From an uncultured Christensenellaceae bacterium (GTDB lineage: Bacteria; Bacillota; Clostridia; Christensenellales; Aristaeellaceae), in assembly GCA_905236495.1 (NCBI GenBank), contig CAJOPV010000191.1, positions 1 to 11,308 of the forward strand: a stretch of 11,308 bases of DNA. Direction: 5' to 3'. Numbering within the stretch: the stretch's first letter is position 1; the number at the start of each line of letters is the position of its first letter. The translations under genes and the position numbers were made by a program. Below the pieces are notes generated by a model. That model was given only the letters and a program-made list of their open reading frames with translations, made no database searches and was not told where the DNA came from. Shown piece after piece: positions 1 through 6,540 of the stretch.

Positions 1-11
1 CGATGCTCTGA

Positions 12-37
12 GGGCGACGGATGATATGCCGCCGCCC
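12..37 (-). other. Inverted repeat downstream of the zinc-ribbon gene
   Basis: Two 9-base arms (12-20 and 29-37) flank an 8-base loop. In the minus-strand transcript all nine positions pair, one of them as G-U. On the plus strand the same position is an A-C mismatch, so the hairpin fits RNA made in the direction of the neighbouring operon. It starts about 15 bases after that operon's last stop codon but lacks a clear T tract. It may be a weak terminator or a 3' end stabiliser; the window edge prevents a firmer call. Confidence 0.35.
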
Positions 38-52
38 TGTTTGCTTGCCGGT

Positions 53-385
53 TTATTGCGGGTCCTCCTCCGTGTCCTCCGTTATGGGGGCAAAGAAGGC
101 GTCGGCGATCTCCCGGGCAGCCCCGAAATCTTCGTAATTCACGAAAATTTTGAAGCTTTCCAGGATCAACCCCGTCAGCATCGCCAGCCCCGCGCCGCCC
201 ACGCTCTTTTTCAGGCATCGGATGCCGTTTTGCCTGAGGACGTCCTCCAGCATGTCCGCCTCGATCTGGCCCCGTTCGGAAAGCAGGCACAGGTCGTCGT
301 TCCGCGGCTCCCGCCCGTCGCGCTTTTTGCAGGACGGGCATTTTTCCCCGTCGTAAAGCAGGCCGCACTGTTCACAGTACAGCAT
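53..385 (-). CDS. Small zinc-ribbon protein with DUF2007-like domain
   Basis: This is a 110-residue cytosolic protein of unknown function. The N-terminus carries a rubredoxin-like zinc ribbon with two CxxC pairs (Cys4/Cys7 and Cys16/Cys19), probably binding one zinc ion. After a short charged linker, residues about 31-97 resemble the DUF2007 'putative signal-transducing' fold: an N-terminal strand, a helix that scans as 'ADMLEDVLRQNGI', a hydrophobic middle, then 'IFVNYEDFGAAREIADAFF', the usual strand-helix end of that family. The tail is acidic. The ATG at 385 has a good AAAGGAGGG site six bases upstream. It lies about 20 bases after the ArsC-like gene and is the last visible gene of the nadD-rsfS operon. 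The zinc ribbon is seen directly; the DUF2007 assignment is by resemblance only, and no partner or ligand can be inferred. Confidence 0.8.
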   Translation of the reverse strand: MLYCEQCGLLYDGEKCPSCKKRDGREPRNDDLCLLSERGQIEADMLEDVLRQNGIRCLKKSVGGAGLAMLTGLILESFKIFVNYEDFGAAREIADAFFAPITEDTEEDPQ

Positions 386-406
386 ACCGGGCCCTCCTTT
401 CTGCTG

Positions 407-754
407 TCAGCCCTTTTTGATCCATTCCTCCCAGGTCTTTTCATCCGCCCCCAGCGTCACCTGCTCCCCGTTTCTCACGATGGGGGTGCGCAGGAACCTT
501 GGGTTTTCCAGCAGCGCTTCCAGGATATACTCCGCGTCGTCCGTGTGGGCCACGGGATGGGACAAGGCCTCCGGGCTTTTGCGGTCCACCAGCTCATACG
601 CGCCAAGGCGCCGGGCGAACAGCGCAAGCTCCCGCTGGCCCAGCTTATGCTTTTTCAAATCCAGCAGCTGATAGGGGATGCGGCGCTCCTTAAAGAAGCG
701 CTCCGCCTTCTGGGTATCGAAATTTTTCTTGAGGGCGTAAATCTGAATATTCAT
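407..754 (-). CDS. ArsC/Spx-like thioredoxin-fold protein lacking the active-site cysteine
   Basis: This 115-residue protein matches the ArsC/Spx/YffB family in length and pattern: a first strand 'MNIQIYALKK', then 'FDTQKAERFF', 'LLDLKKHKL', and a late 'LRTPIVRNG' (residues 88-96) that is the family's Arg/cis-Pro loop. The family normally has a cysteine in the loop after the first strand (KKCFDT-type). Here residue 11 is Asn, and the whole protein contains no cysteine, so arsenate reduction or Spx-type thiol switching by the usual chemistry is not possible. A binding or regulatory role is more likely, but this is inference. The ATG at 754 lies only 3 bases beyond the rsfS stop codon, with a weak purine-rich site inside the rsfS end, suggesting translational coupling. 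Confidence 0.85.
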   Translation of the reverse strand: MNIQIYALKKNFDTQKAERFFKERRIPYQLLDLKKHKLGQRELALFARRLGAYELVDRKSPEALSHPVAHTDDAEYILEALLENPRFLRTPIVRNGEQVTLGADEKTWEEWIKKG

Positions 755-757
755 TTT

Positions 758-1138
758 TCAGCTTTCCGTGCCGGGCCGCTGCTCCTCTTCCTCAAAGGGC
801 AGGGGGATGCGGTTCTGCCCGTCCTCCCACAGCCTCTCCAGGTGGTAGAACTGCCGATCCTCCGGGTGGAAGATGTGCACCAGCACCGTGCCGTAATCCA
901 GCACGATCCAGCGGCCCTCCCCCTGGCCTTCCCGGGCCCGCAGGGCCACCCCCTGCTCCGCCAGGGCGTCATCCACGTCGTCCGCCAGGGCCTTCACCTG
1001 CAGCGAGGATCGGCCCGAGGCGATGACCATATAGTCCGTAATCACGGTGAGATGCCCCACGTGCAGCACCGAGATATCCTGTGCCTTCTTGTCGTAGAGG
1101 ATCTTTGCGATCCGCAGGGCCAGGCTGGTATTCTCCAT
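758..1138 (-). CDS. rsfS: Ribosome silencing factor RsfS
   Basis: RsfS (RsfA/YbeB/Iojap family) binds ribosomal protein uL14 on the 50S subunit and blocks 30S joining, lowering translation when nutrients are short. At 126 residues it is close to the usual family length. Seen in the sequence: 'TDYMVIASGRSSLQVKAL' (residues 34-51) and 'GRWIVLDYGTVLVHIF' (75-90) followed by 'HPEDRQFYHLERLW' (91-104), the family's strongest signatures. The acidic tail after residue 114 is variable in the family. The ATG at 1138 has an AAAGGAGG site about 7 bases upstream. It follows the nadD-yqeK fusion by 19 bases; nadD, yqeK and rsfS are a common Firmicute neighbourhood, which supports both calls. Confidence 0.96.
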   Translation of the reverse strand: MENTSLALRIAKILYDKKAQDISVLHVGHLTVITDYMVIASGRSSLQVKALADDVDDALAEQGVALRAREGQGEGRWIVLDYGTVLVHIFHPEDRQFYHLERLWEDGQNRIPLPFEEEEQRPGTES

Positions 1139-1157
1139 TTCTCGTCCTCCTTTTTTC

Positions 1158-2327
1158 TTATCTCACAGACGCAAGCAGCGCCTTTTCCTTTTCCGTCAAA
1201 ATGCCCTCCAGGTACGCCCGGGCCCGGTACGCCGCCGGGAAAAAGGGCCGGCCCGTTTCCGTCAGGTATGCCTGGGTCAGCTCCATGGACCGAAGGGCCG
1301 CCGCCGGCAGGGAACGGTCCGCAAGGTAGCGGATCTGATGAAGCCCCGGGTAGTTTTCCCGGTTTTCCTCCGTAGCGTCCGCCACGAAGAGCACCAGCTC
1401 CAATTTCGTCATGCCCACCCGTCCGATGGTGTGGCCCCGGATAGCGTTCAAAATTTCCTCGTCCCTCACGCCGAACTGGGTCTTTGCCACGTAAGCCCCC
1501 ACCGGGCCGTGGAGCATGGCCCCGGAGCCGTACATGTTTTCATCTTCGATCAAATGCTGCTCCCGGGCGACGCGGTCCATCTCCTGCACGGGCATGCCCT
1601 TGGCACAGTCGTGCAAAAGCCCCGCCAGGGCGCTGCGCTGGATATCCGCCCCGTGGCGATCCGCCAGGCGCACCGCCTCGTTCCTGACCCCCAGGGTGTG
1701 CCGGAAGCGGCGGGGGTTCATCATGGTCTGCAGCTTGGGCAGCCAATCCTTCTGATACAGCCCCCGCTGCGCCATATAGCATAAGACCTTCCGGTCCAGC
1801 CCCTCCGCGTCCTGATACGCCGCCGTTTGGGCCCGCACCAGGCTGGAGGAAACGGGGATGCCCTCCATCGGCAGGATATCCACCCGGGCCCCGGCTGCCC
1901 GGGCCTTTTCCGCCGCCTGGGCGATATCCACCCCGGGCCGGGGAAAGCAGAGAAAATCGCACTGGGCAAACAGCTTGTCCTTTTCATGCCAGTAGGGCAG
2001 CCCGGGCAGCTTATCCGCCCCCAGGATCAGGGTAAAGCGGCTGTCCGGGAATTCCCGCCGCAGGGGGCCCAACACATCGGTGGTATATTTCACGCCCCCC
2101 AGCATCCCGGCCCGGGAAAGAACGATCTTTTCCTCTCCCGCCGCCGCCAGCTCGCACATTTTCAGCCTGTCCTGGGCGGAGGCCTCCGCCTCCCGGTGGG
2201 CGGGGCGCCCCATGGGCAAAAGCGCCACCCCATCCAGCCTCGCCAGCCGGATGGCCTCCCGGGCCAGGGCCATATGCCCCTGATGCACCGGGTCAAAGGT
2301 GCCCCCCAACACGCCCAATCGCCGCAA
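1158..2327 (-). CDS. nadD: Fused nicotinate-nucleotide adenylyltransferase (NadD) and YqeK-type HD hydrolase
   Basis: This 389-residue protein joins two enzymes usually made separately. Residues about 1-192 are NadD, which makes deamido-NAD from nicotinate mononucleotide and ATP: 'GGTFDPVHQGH' (8-18) is the nucleotidyltransferase HxGH motif, and 'VSSSLVR' (159-165) matches the C-terminal ISSTxVR motif. Residues about 200-389 are a YqeK-like HD domain with likely metal ligands His210, His239-Asp240, His273, His299 and Asp317. YqeK proteins are reported to split diadenosine tetraphosphate symmetrically. Both active sites look intact, with no stop or frameshift at the join. The start is a TTG at 2327, chosen because an AGGAG site lies 10 bases upstream and the nearby ATG (2335-2337) is out of frame. 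It is the first gene of the minus-strand operon and has its own promoter. Confidence 0.95.
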   Translation of the reverse strand: MRRLGVLGGTFDPVHQGHMALAREAIRLARLDGVALLPMGRPAHREAEASAQDRLKMCELAAAGEEKIVLSRAGMLGGVKYTTDVLGPLRREFPDSRFTLILGADKLPGLPYWHEKDKLFAQCDFLCFPRPGVDIAQAAEKARAAGARVDILPMEGIPVSSSLVRAQTAAYQDAEGLDRKVLCYMAQRGLYQKDWLPKLQTMMNPRRFRHTLGVRNEAVRLADRHGADIQRSALAGLLHDCAKGMPVQEMDRVAREQHLIEDENMYGSGAMLHGPVGAYVAKTQFGVRDEEILNAIRGHTIGRVGMTKLELVLFVADATEENRENYPGLHQIRYLADRSLPAAALRSMELTQAYLTETGRPFFPAAYRARAYLEGILTEKEKALLASVR

Positions 2328-2348
2328 ATTTGCTCATCTCCTGGTGAT

Positions 2349-2377
2349 ATTGTACCATAAAACGGGCATTCTGAAAA
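2349..2377 (-). promoter_or_regulatory. Promoter of the nadD-yqeK/rsfS operon
   Basis: Read on the minus strand, TTTTCA (2372-2377) and TACAAT (2349-2354) are separated by 17 bases, a good fit to the housekeeping sigma factor. The site lies about 20 bases upstream of the TTG start, so the leader would be short. It sits in the 68-bp gap shared with the divergent gene at 2396. On the plus strand only a weak pair is seen (TTGCTC at 2330-2335 and TACCAT at 2353-2358), which overlaps this promoter. Confidence 0.6.
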
Positions 2378-2395
2378 GAGGGGGGAGGCCGCGGA

Positions 2396-3220
2396 ATGCA
2401 GGAATATTTACGCAGAGGGCGCTTCGCCGCCGCCATGGACGACCTGGGCTTCCATTTTCTGGCGCTGATTTTCAGCCTGGGCTGGTTTTCCCTGCTGTGG
2501 GGGGTCAGGCTGCCGGCGGTGACGGCGGGGCTGGCCCTGTACGGGCTGATCCTTTTATTCCGGCGAAAGACCCGGGACGACCGGCTGAAGCGGAAGGAAA
2601 AAAAGCTCCGGGAGCGGCTGGGGGGCGAAATGGCGCTGGAAAGGCTGCTGATGCTCTCCCCTGCTCAGGCGCACTTTGAAACCGCCATGCTCCTCTCCCT
2701 GCAAAAGCCCATGGAGCTGCTGCGCACCGGGAAGGAAGGGGTGCTTTGCCTGCGGCAGGAAGAAAAAACGCTGATTTCCTTCCTGCAATTGCCCCTGTCC
2801 TCATCCGTTTCGGCGGAGCACGTGCTTTCCCTTCAGCGCTGCGCCCAGGCCCTGGGGGCAGCCCGGGGGCTGCTGTGCGCCCCCTGCCCCGTATCCGACA
2901 AGGCTTTTGAGCAGGCGGAAAGCCTGCTGCCTGTTTCCTTCCTCCAGCGGGACGCCCTGATCCGCCTTTTCGGGCGCTTCGGCCCCGCCACCGACAGCCA
3001 GCTGGTAGCCCTGGGCAAACGCCGGAAGAAAAACGCCGCGCCAAGGCTATTGCGGGCCGTGTTCTTTAGAAAGCGCGCCCGGAAATACGCCTGGTACGGG
3101 GCGCTGCTGCTGGGCATGTATCTGCTGACGAATCACATGATCTACGCCCTGCCGGGGCTTTTGTGCGTGGGGCTGGCAGCCGCCTGCCGCTGCGTTCACG
3201 GAAACGAAGCGCCATTTTGA
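2396..3220 (+). CDS. Unrecognised four-helix membrane protein with endonuclease-like cytosolic domain
   Basis: I do not recognise this 274-residue protein as a named family. Two hydrophobic helices form an N-terminal hairpin (about 19-36 and 39-55), followed by a strongly basic stretch (56-76). Residues 77-205 are soluble, a second basic stretch covers 208-230, and two more helices lie at about 231-248 and 250-266. The positive-inside rule puts the middle domain in the cytosol. That domain resembles the Mrr/restriction-endonuclease fold in layout: paired strands around 114-131, a helix at 140-154, a strand 'RGLLCAPCPVS', a helix 'KAFEQAESL', then 'VSFLQRDALIRLF'. The catalytic Asp...(E/Q)xK set is not evident, so it is probably inactive if related. 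The ATG at 2396 has a GGGGGGAGG site seven bases upstream. It is a single-gene unit ending at a terminator. Confidence 0.75.
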   Translation: MQEYLRRGRFAAAMDDLGFHFLALIFSLGWFSLLWGVRLPAVTAGLALYGLILLFRRKTRDDRLKRKEKKLRERLGGEMALERLLMLSPAQAHFETAMLLSLQKPMELLRTGKEGVLCLRQEEKTLISFLQLPLSSSVSAEHVLSLQRCAQALGAARGLLCAPCPVSDKAFEQAESLLPVSFLQRDALIRLFGRFGPATDSQLVALGKRRKKNAAPRLLRAVFFRKRARKYAWYGALLLGMYLLTNHMIYALPGLLCVGLAAACRCVHGNEAPF

Positions 3221-3242
3221 CTTTTTTCGGCATGAAATCCGC

Positions 3243-3280
3243 CGCCGCATCCGTTGTATGGGTGCGGCGCTTGTGTTTTG
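3243..3280 (+). terminator. Rho-independent terminator after the membrane protein gene
   Basis: A 10-bp stem (3243-3252 with 3260-3269, one G-U pair) encloses a 7-base loop and is followed by the T-rich stretch TTGTGTTTTG. It lies 22 bases after the stop codon at 3220. Its tail overlaps the -35 region of the next promoter. Confidence 0.7.
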
Positions 3281-3300
3281 CCGCCCATACGTGTTATAAT
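3271..3300 (+). promoter_or_regulatory. Promoter of the class A penicillin-binding protein gene
   Basis: A perfect TATAAT lies at 3295-3300, preceded by TG at 3292-3293 (extended -10 form, TGTTATAAT). The -35 is poor (TTGTGT at 3271-3276, 18-base spacer), as is usual where an extended -10 compensates. Transcription would begin near 3307, giving a leader of under 30 bases before the GTG start. Confidence 0.7.
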
Positions 3301-3333
3301 AGATAAAATTTCAGTCAGCAGGGAGGCGCCGCC

Positions 3334-6243
3334 GTGGACCGCAATCTGCCCCCGGAACAGTACGGAGAAAGCCCCGACAGCGGGAACGCCTGGGAGGCCC
3401 CCGGCGCGCCCGCCTATGCTCCAGAGGATATTTACCCCGAGGCCGTCCAGGAAGCAGACGGCGCCGCTTACCCGGACGCCCCCGCCGCGCCTGCCGATAC
3501 CTGGCTGGGCGAGGACGCCCTTGTTTTGCCTGCGGAGGAAAAACCGCCGAAAAAGACCATCTTCAAGCCCCGCACCCGCCGCCCCTCCTTTGTCTTGGGG
3601 GTGATGGTGAATTCCTTTCGCATCCTGGTTTTGCTCATCCTGGTTTTCGGCCTGGCGGGGCTGGGGGCCGTGGTGGGCGTTGCGAAAGCGTACATGGAGA
3701 CAGCCCCCGTCCTGGACCTGAGCGCCATTGACGATCAGGCCCAGACCTCCTTCATCTACGACGCCGGCGGCAACCGCATCACCGATTACAAGGGATCGGA
3801 AAACCGCATCATGGTCTCCATTGACGCCATGCCCCTCACCCTCCAGCACGCCTTCGTGGCGGTGGAGGACGCCCGGTTTTACACCCATAACGGCGTGGAC
3901 GTGAAGCGCATCGTAGGCGCCTTCGTCACCAATTTCGTTTCAGGTTCCCAGCAGGGGGGCAGCACCATTACCCAGCAGCTCATCAAAAATACCCTGCTCT
4001 CCAGCGAACAATCCTATAAGCGCAAGATCCAGGAGGCTTACCTGGCCATGCAGCTGGAGACCCGCTATACCAAGCAGGAGATCCTGCAATCCTACCTGAA
4101 CACCATTTATTTGGGCGAGGATTACTACGGCGTGAAGGTGGCGGCCTTCGGCTATTTCGGCAGGGATAACCTGTTCGATCTGACGCTGCGGGAATGCGCC
4201 ATGCTGGCGGGCATGACGAATAACCCCTACTACTACAACCCCCGCCGCAATTTCTACACCCGCCAAAGTGATACCACCGACTACCGGAAGATCACCAACG
4301 ACCGCACCGATTACGTGCTCAGGTGCATGTACGAAAACCAGTTCATCACCCACGAGCAGTATCTGGCGGCCCTGGACCCCGCCACCGCCCGGGTGCTGGA
4401 AAATTCGCCGGAATCCACCGCCCTCTACCCCTATGCCCATTATGTGGAGTACGCCATCCGGGACGTGGTCAAGACCCTGCTTTCCAGCCGGGGCCTGGAG
4501 GATACCGCCGCCAACCGCAATAAGATGGAAAACGAGCTGCGCACCGGCGGCTATCACGTGTATCTGGCCCTGGATACGCAAATCCAAGCCACCGTGGAAA
4601 AAACGCTGCAAACCTATTCCGATTACCCCGCCCTGCGGGACCCCTCGGATAAGATATACCGCGCCAGGAATGCCGACGGCACCTACGACGAGATCATCCA
4701 GCCCCAGGCAGCCGCCGTGGTGCTGGATTACCGCACCGGGGAAATCAAGGCCATCGTGGGCAGCCGCACCGCCCCCGCCAAGCGAAAAACGCTGAACCGG
4801 GCGGCGGATATGAATATGCCCGTAGGCTCCGCCATCAAGCCCATCGCCGTATATGCCCCCGCCATCGAGATGGGGGCCGGGGCGGGCACCATCCTGTATA
4901 ACATGCCGGTGCCCATCAAGGGCTATACCGGCAGCGACGGCAAGGATACCTGGCCCCAGAATTACGGCGGCTCCTCCTACCGGGGGCCGGAAACCGTCCG
5001 CACCGCCATCACCCGCAGCGATAACACCGCCGCCGCCTACGCCCTGATGAATTTCGTGGGGGTGGAGCGCAGCGCCGATTACCTCCGGCGGCTGGGCGTA
5101 TCCGAAAAGCACATCAACAAAACGCCATTCGGCCTTTCCCTGGGCTCCTCCGGCATATCCCCGGTGGAAATGGCGGTGGCCTTCGGCGTGCTGGGCTGCG
5201 GCGGGCTGTATCAAACCCCGATCACCTTCCTGGGCATTGCCGACAGCAACCAGCATATCATCTACGACGCCCATGCCAACCAGGCCCGGCGGCAGGTGTT
5301 CAAGCCCTCCACCGCCTGGCTCACCATCGATATGATGAAAGATGTGGTTTCCAAGGGCACCGGCACCGCCGCCAAGCTTTCCGGGCAGACGGTGGCGGGC
5401 AAAACGGGCACCAACTCGGATCAGAAGGGCGTATTCTTCTGCGGGCTCACGGGCTGGTACTGCGCCTCGGTGTGGATCGGGCACGATAACTACAAGGCCC
5501 TCTCCTCCAAAACCACCGGGGGCAACAGCGCCGCCAAGCTGTGGAAAGCCTTCATGGAGCCCATCCACAAGGGGCTTTCCAACCGGGATATCCTGGAGGG
5601 CAGCGCGTCTGATTACGGTTTAGTCAAGGTCACCACCTGCAACGTATCGGGCCAGCTGGCGACGGACGCCTGCCGCAACGACGCCCTGGGCTACGGCACC
5701 TCCACCGATTATTTCCCGGCGGACAGCGTGCCCACCGTCTCCTGCCAGATGCATTACACCCTGGATGTATGCAGCCAAAGCGGCATGCTGGCGACGGCTT
5801 ACTGCCCCAGCCACGCCACCAAGGGCGTGGTGATCCTGCCCATCGGGCATCCCCTCTACGACCTGACGGGCACCCGTTATGCCTCCGTCCTCACCGATTA
5901 CCTGGGCGAATACGCCGGCCTCCGCCTCACGGCGGACAGCGCCGCCAACGCCGCCCTGCTCCAGGGACGCACCTGCGCCCTGCATCAGACTGCCAACGCG
6001 GGCGGGTACGATCAATCTCTGGTGCAGAATACCCTGCTGCCCGACGCCCAGCGCCTTTCCGCCCAGGCCCAGCAGCAATTGGCCTCCCTGCCCCAGGAGC
6101 ACCCGGCCTATAACGCCTTAGTCAACGCCATCAATAACCTGAACAGCGTCATGTCCTCCAACCCCTCCAGCGACGCCTTAGCCGCCGCCATGTCCTCCCT
6201 CACCCAGGCCATGGCCGCCGTCCAAAGCGCGGGATGGCAATAA
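3334..6243 (+). CDS. Bifunctional class A penicillin-binding protein (transglycosylase/transpeptidase)
   Basis: This 969-residue enzyme polymerises lipid II glycan strands and cross-links their peptides outside the membrane. Order of parts: a cytosolic Pro/Ala/acid-rich head (1-85), one membrane helix (about 92-116), a GT51 transglycosylase (about 135-310), a transpeptidase (about 455-745), and a C-terminal extension. GT51 motifs: 'EDARFYTHNGVD' with catalytic Glu178, 'QGGSTITQQLIKN' (207-219), 'KIQEA' with Glu234, and 'YLNTIYLG' (254-261). Transpeptidase motifs: SAIK with nucleophile Ser499 and Lys502, SDN (562-564), KTGT (690-693). After the catalytic core two CxxSGxLATxxC-type modules occur (Cys769-Cys780 and Cys813-Cys824), then an Ala/Gln-rich helical tail (about 895-969). 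It is longer than typical PBP1a-type enzymes because of the head and tail. The GTG at 3334 has GGGAGG seven bases upstream. Confidence 0.97.
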   Translation: MDRNLPPEQYGESPDSGNAWEAPGAPAYAPEDIYPEAVQEADGAAYPDAPAAPADTWLGEDALVLPAEEKPPKKTIFKPRTRRPSFVLGVMVNSFRILVLLILVFGLAGLGAVVGVAKAYMETAPVLDLSAIDDQAQTSFIYDAGGNRITDYKGSENRIMVSIDAMPLTLQHAFVAVEDARFYTHNGVDVKRIVGAFVTNFVSGSQQGGSTITQQLIKNTLLSSEQSYKRKIQEAYLAMQLETRYTKQEILQSYLNTIYLGEDYYGVKVAAFGYFGRDNLFDLTLRECAMLAGMTNNPYYYNPRRNFYTRQSDTTDYRKITNDRTDYVLRCMYENQFITHEQYLAALDPATARVLENSPESTALYPYAHYVEYAIRDVVKTLLSSRGLEDTAANRNKMENELRTGGYHVYLALDTQIQATVEKTLQTYSDYPALRDPSDKIYRARNADGTYDEIIQPQAAAVVLDYRTGEIKAIVGSRTAPAKRKTLNRAADMNMPVGSAIKPIAVYAPAIEMGAGAGTILYNMPVPIKGYTGSDGKDTWPQNYGGSSYRGPETVRTAITRSDNTAAAYALMNFVGVERSADYLRRLGVSEKHINKTPFGLSLGSSGISPVEMAVAFGVLGCGGLYQTPITFLGIADSNQHIIYDAHANQARRQVFKPSTAWLTIDMMKDVVSKGTGTAAKLSGQTVAGKTGTNSDQKGVFFCGLTGWYCASVWIGHDNYKALSSKTTGGNSAAKLWKAFMEPIHKGLSNRDILEGSASDYGLVKVTTCNVSGQLATDACRNDALGYGTSTDYFPADSVPTVSCQMHYTLDVCSQSGMLATAYCPSHATKGVVILPIGHPLYDLTGTRYASVLTDYLGEYAGLRLTADSAANAALLQGRTCALHQTANAGGYDQSLVQNTLLPDAQRLSAQAQQQLASLPQEHPAYNALVNAINNLNSVMSSNPSSDALAAAMSSLTQAMAAVQSAGWQ

Positions 6244-6346
6244 AGCTTGCGGATAGCTGACGATCAGGAAACATATGCATAGAATATAGGCAGGAAGCGG
6301 TGTTTCCCAAAGGTTACTCGCCGCCAGCCAACAAGGAATCACCCCA

Positions 6347-6381
6347 AAAACCGCCGTATAATGCAATTACGCGGCGGTTTT
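6347..6381 (+). terminator. Terminator after the penicillin-binding protein gene
   Basis: A 10-bp perfect stem AAAACCGCCG / CGGCGGTTTT (6347-6356 with 6372-6381) encloses a 15-base loop. The arms themselves supply a T tract in both directions, so it could work on either strand. It lies about 100 bases after the stop codon at 6243; the stretch between holds nothing I can identify. The loop contains TATAATG, but I see no matching -35 element. Confidence 0.7.
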
Positions 6382-6433
6382 CGACAGCCACAGGGATCTC
6401 ATGGGGATTCATAAGGCCCGCAGCCTCAACCGG

Positions 6434-6488
6434 CGCAGCCCCGCGCTGCGGAAATTGCCTGCTTGGGCTGAGCAAATGCCGCGTTTTT
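6434..6488 (+). other. Candidate terminator hairpin with competing upstream stem
   Basis: GCGGAAATTGC (6448-6458) can pair with GCAAATGCCGC (6472-6482) at 9 of 11 positions around a 13-base loop, followed by GTTTTT (6483-6488), the shape of a terminator. The first bases of its 5' arm (6445-6450, GCTGCG) can instead pair with CGCAGC at 6434-6439 around a 5-base loop. No coding region or clear promoter explains it. It lies just before the proS promoter. It may be the 3' end of a small RNA, a back-up terminator, or chance in G+C-rich DNA. Confidence 0.35.
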
Positions 6489-6500
6489 CCGCCCTCCCCC

Positions 6501-6529
6501 TTGCAATTTCCCGGCGTATCCTGTATAAT
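6501..6529 (+). promoter_or_regulatory. Promoter of the T-box/proS transcript
   Basis: TTGCAA (6501-6506) and a perfect TATAAT (6524-6529) are separated by 17 bases. Transcription should begin around 6536, giving a leader of roughly 220 bases before the T-box terminator, which is a normal T-box length. Confidence 0.8.
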
Positions 6530-6540
6530 GCCCTTGTTCA

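Noticed and set aside
26..1375. 449-codon plus-strand open frame
   Set aside because: It lies antisense to four well-supported minus-strand genes, has no family resemblance and a low-complexity composition; long antisense frames are common in G+C-rich DNA.
3940..5568. 542-codon minus-strand open frame
   Set aside because: It is the complement of the transglycosylase/transpeptidase coding region, is Gly/His/Val-rich without motifs, and has no credible ribosome binding site.
6354..6364. TATAAT inside the loop of the PBP terminator as a promoter
   Set aside because: No -35-like element lies 16-18 bases upstream and there is no extended -10 TG.
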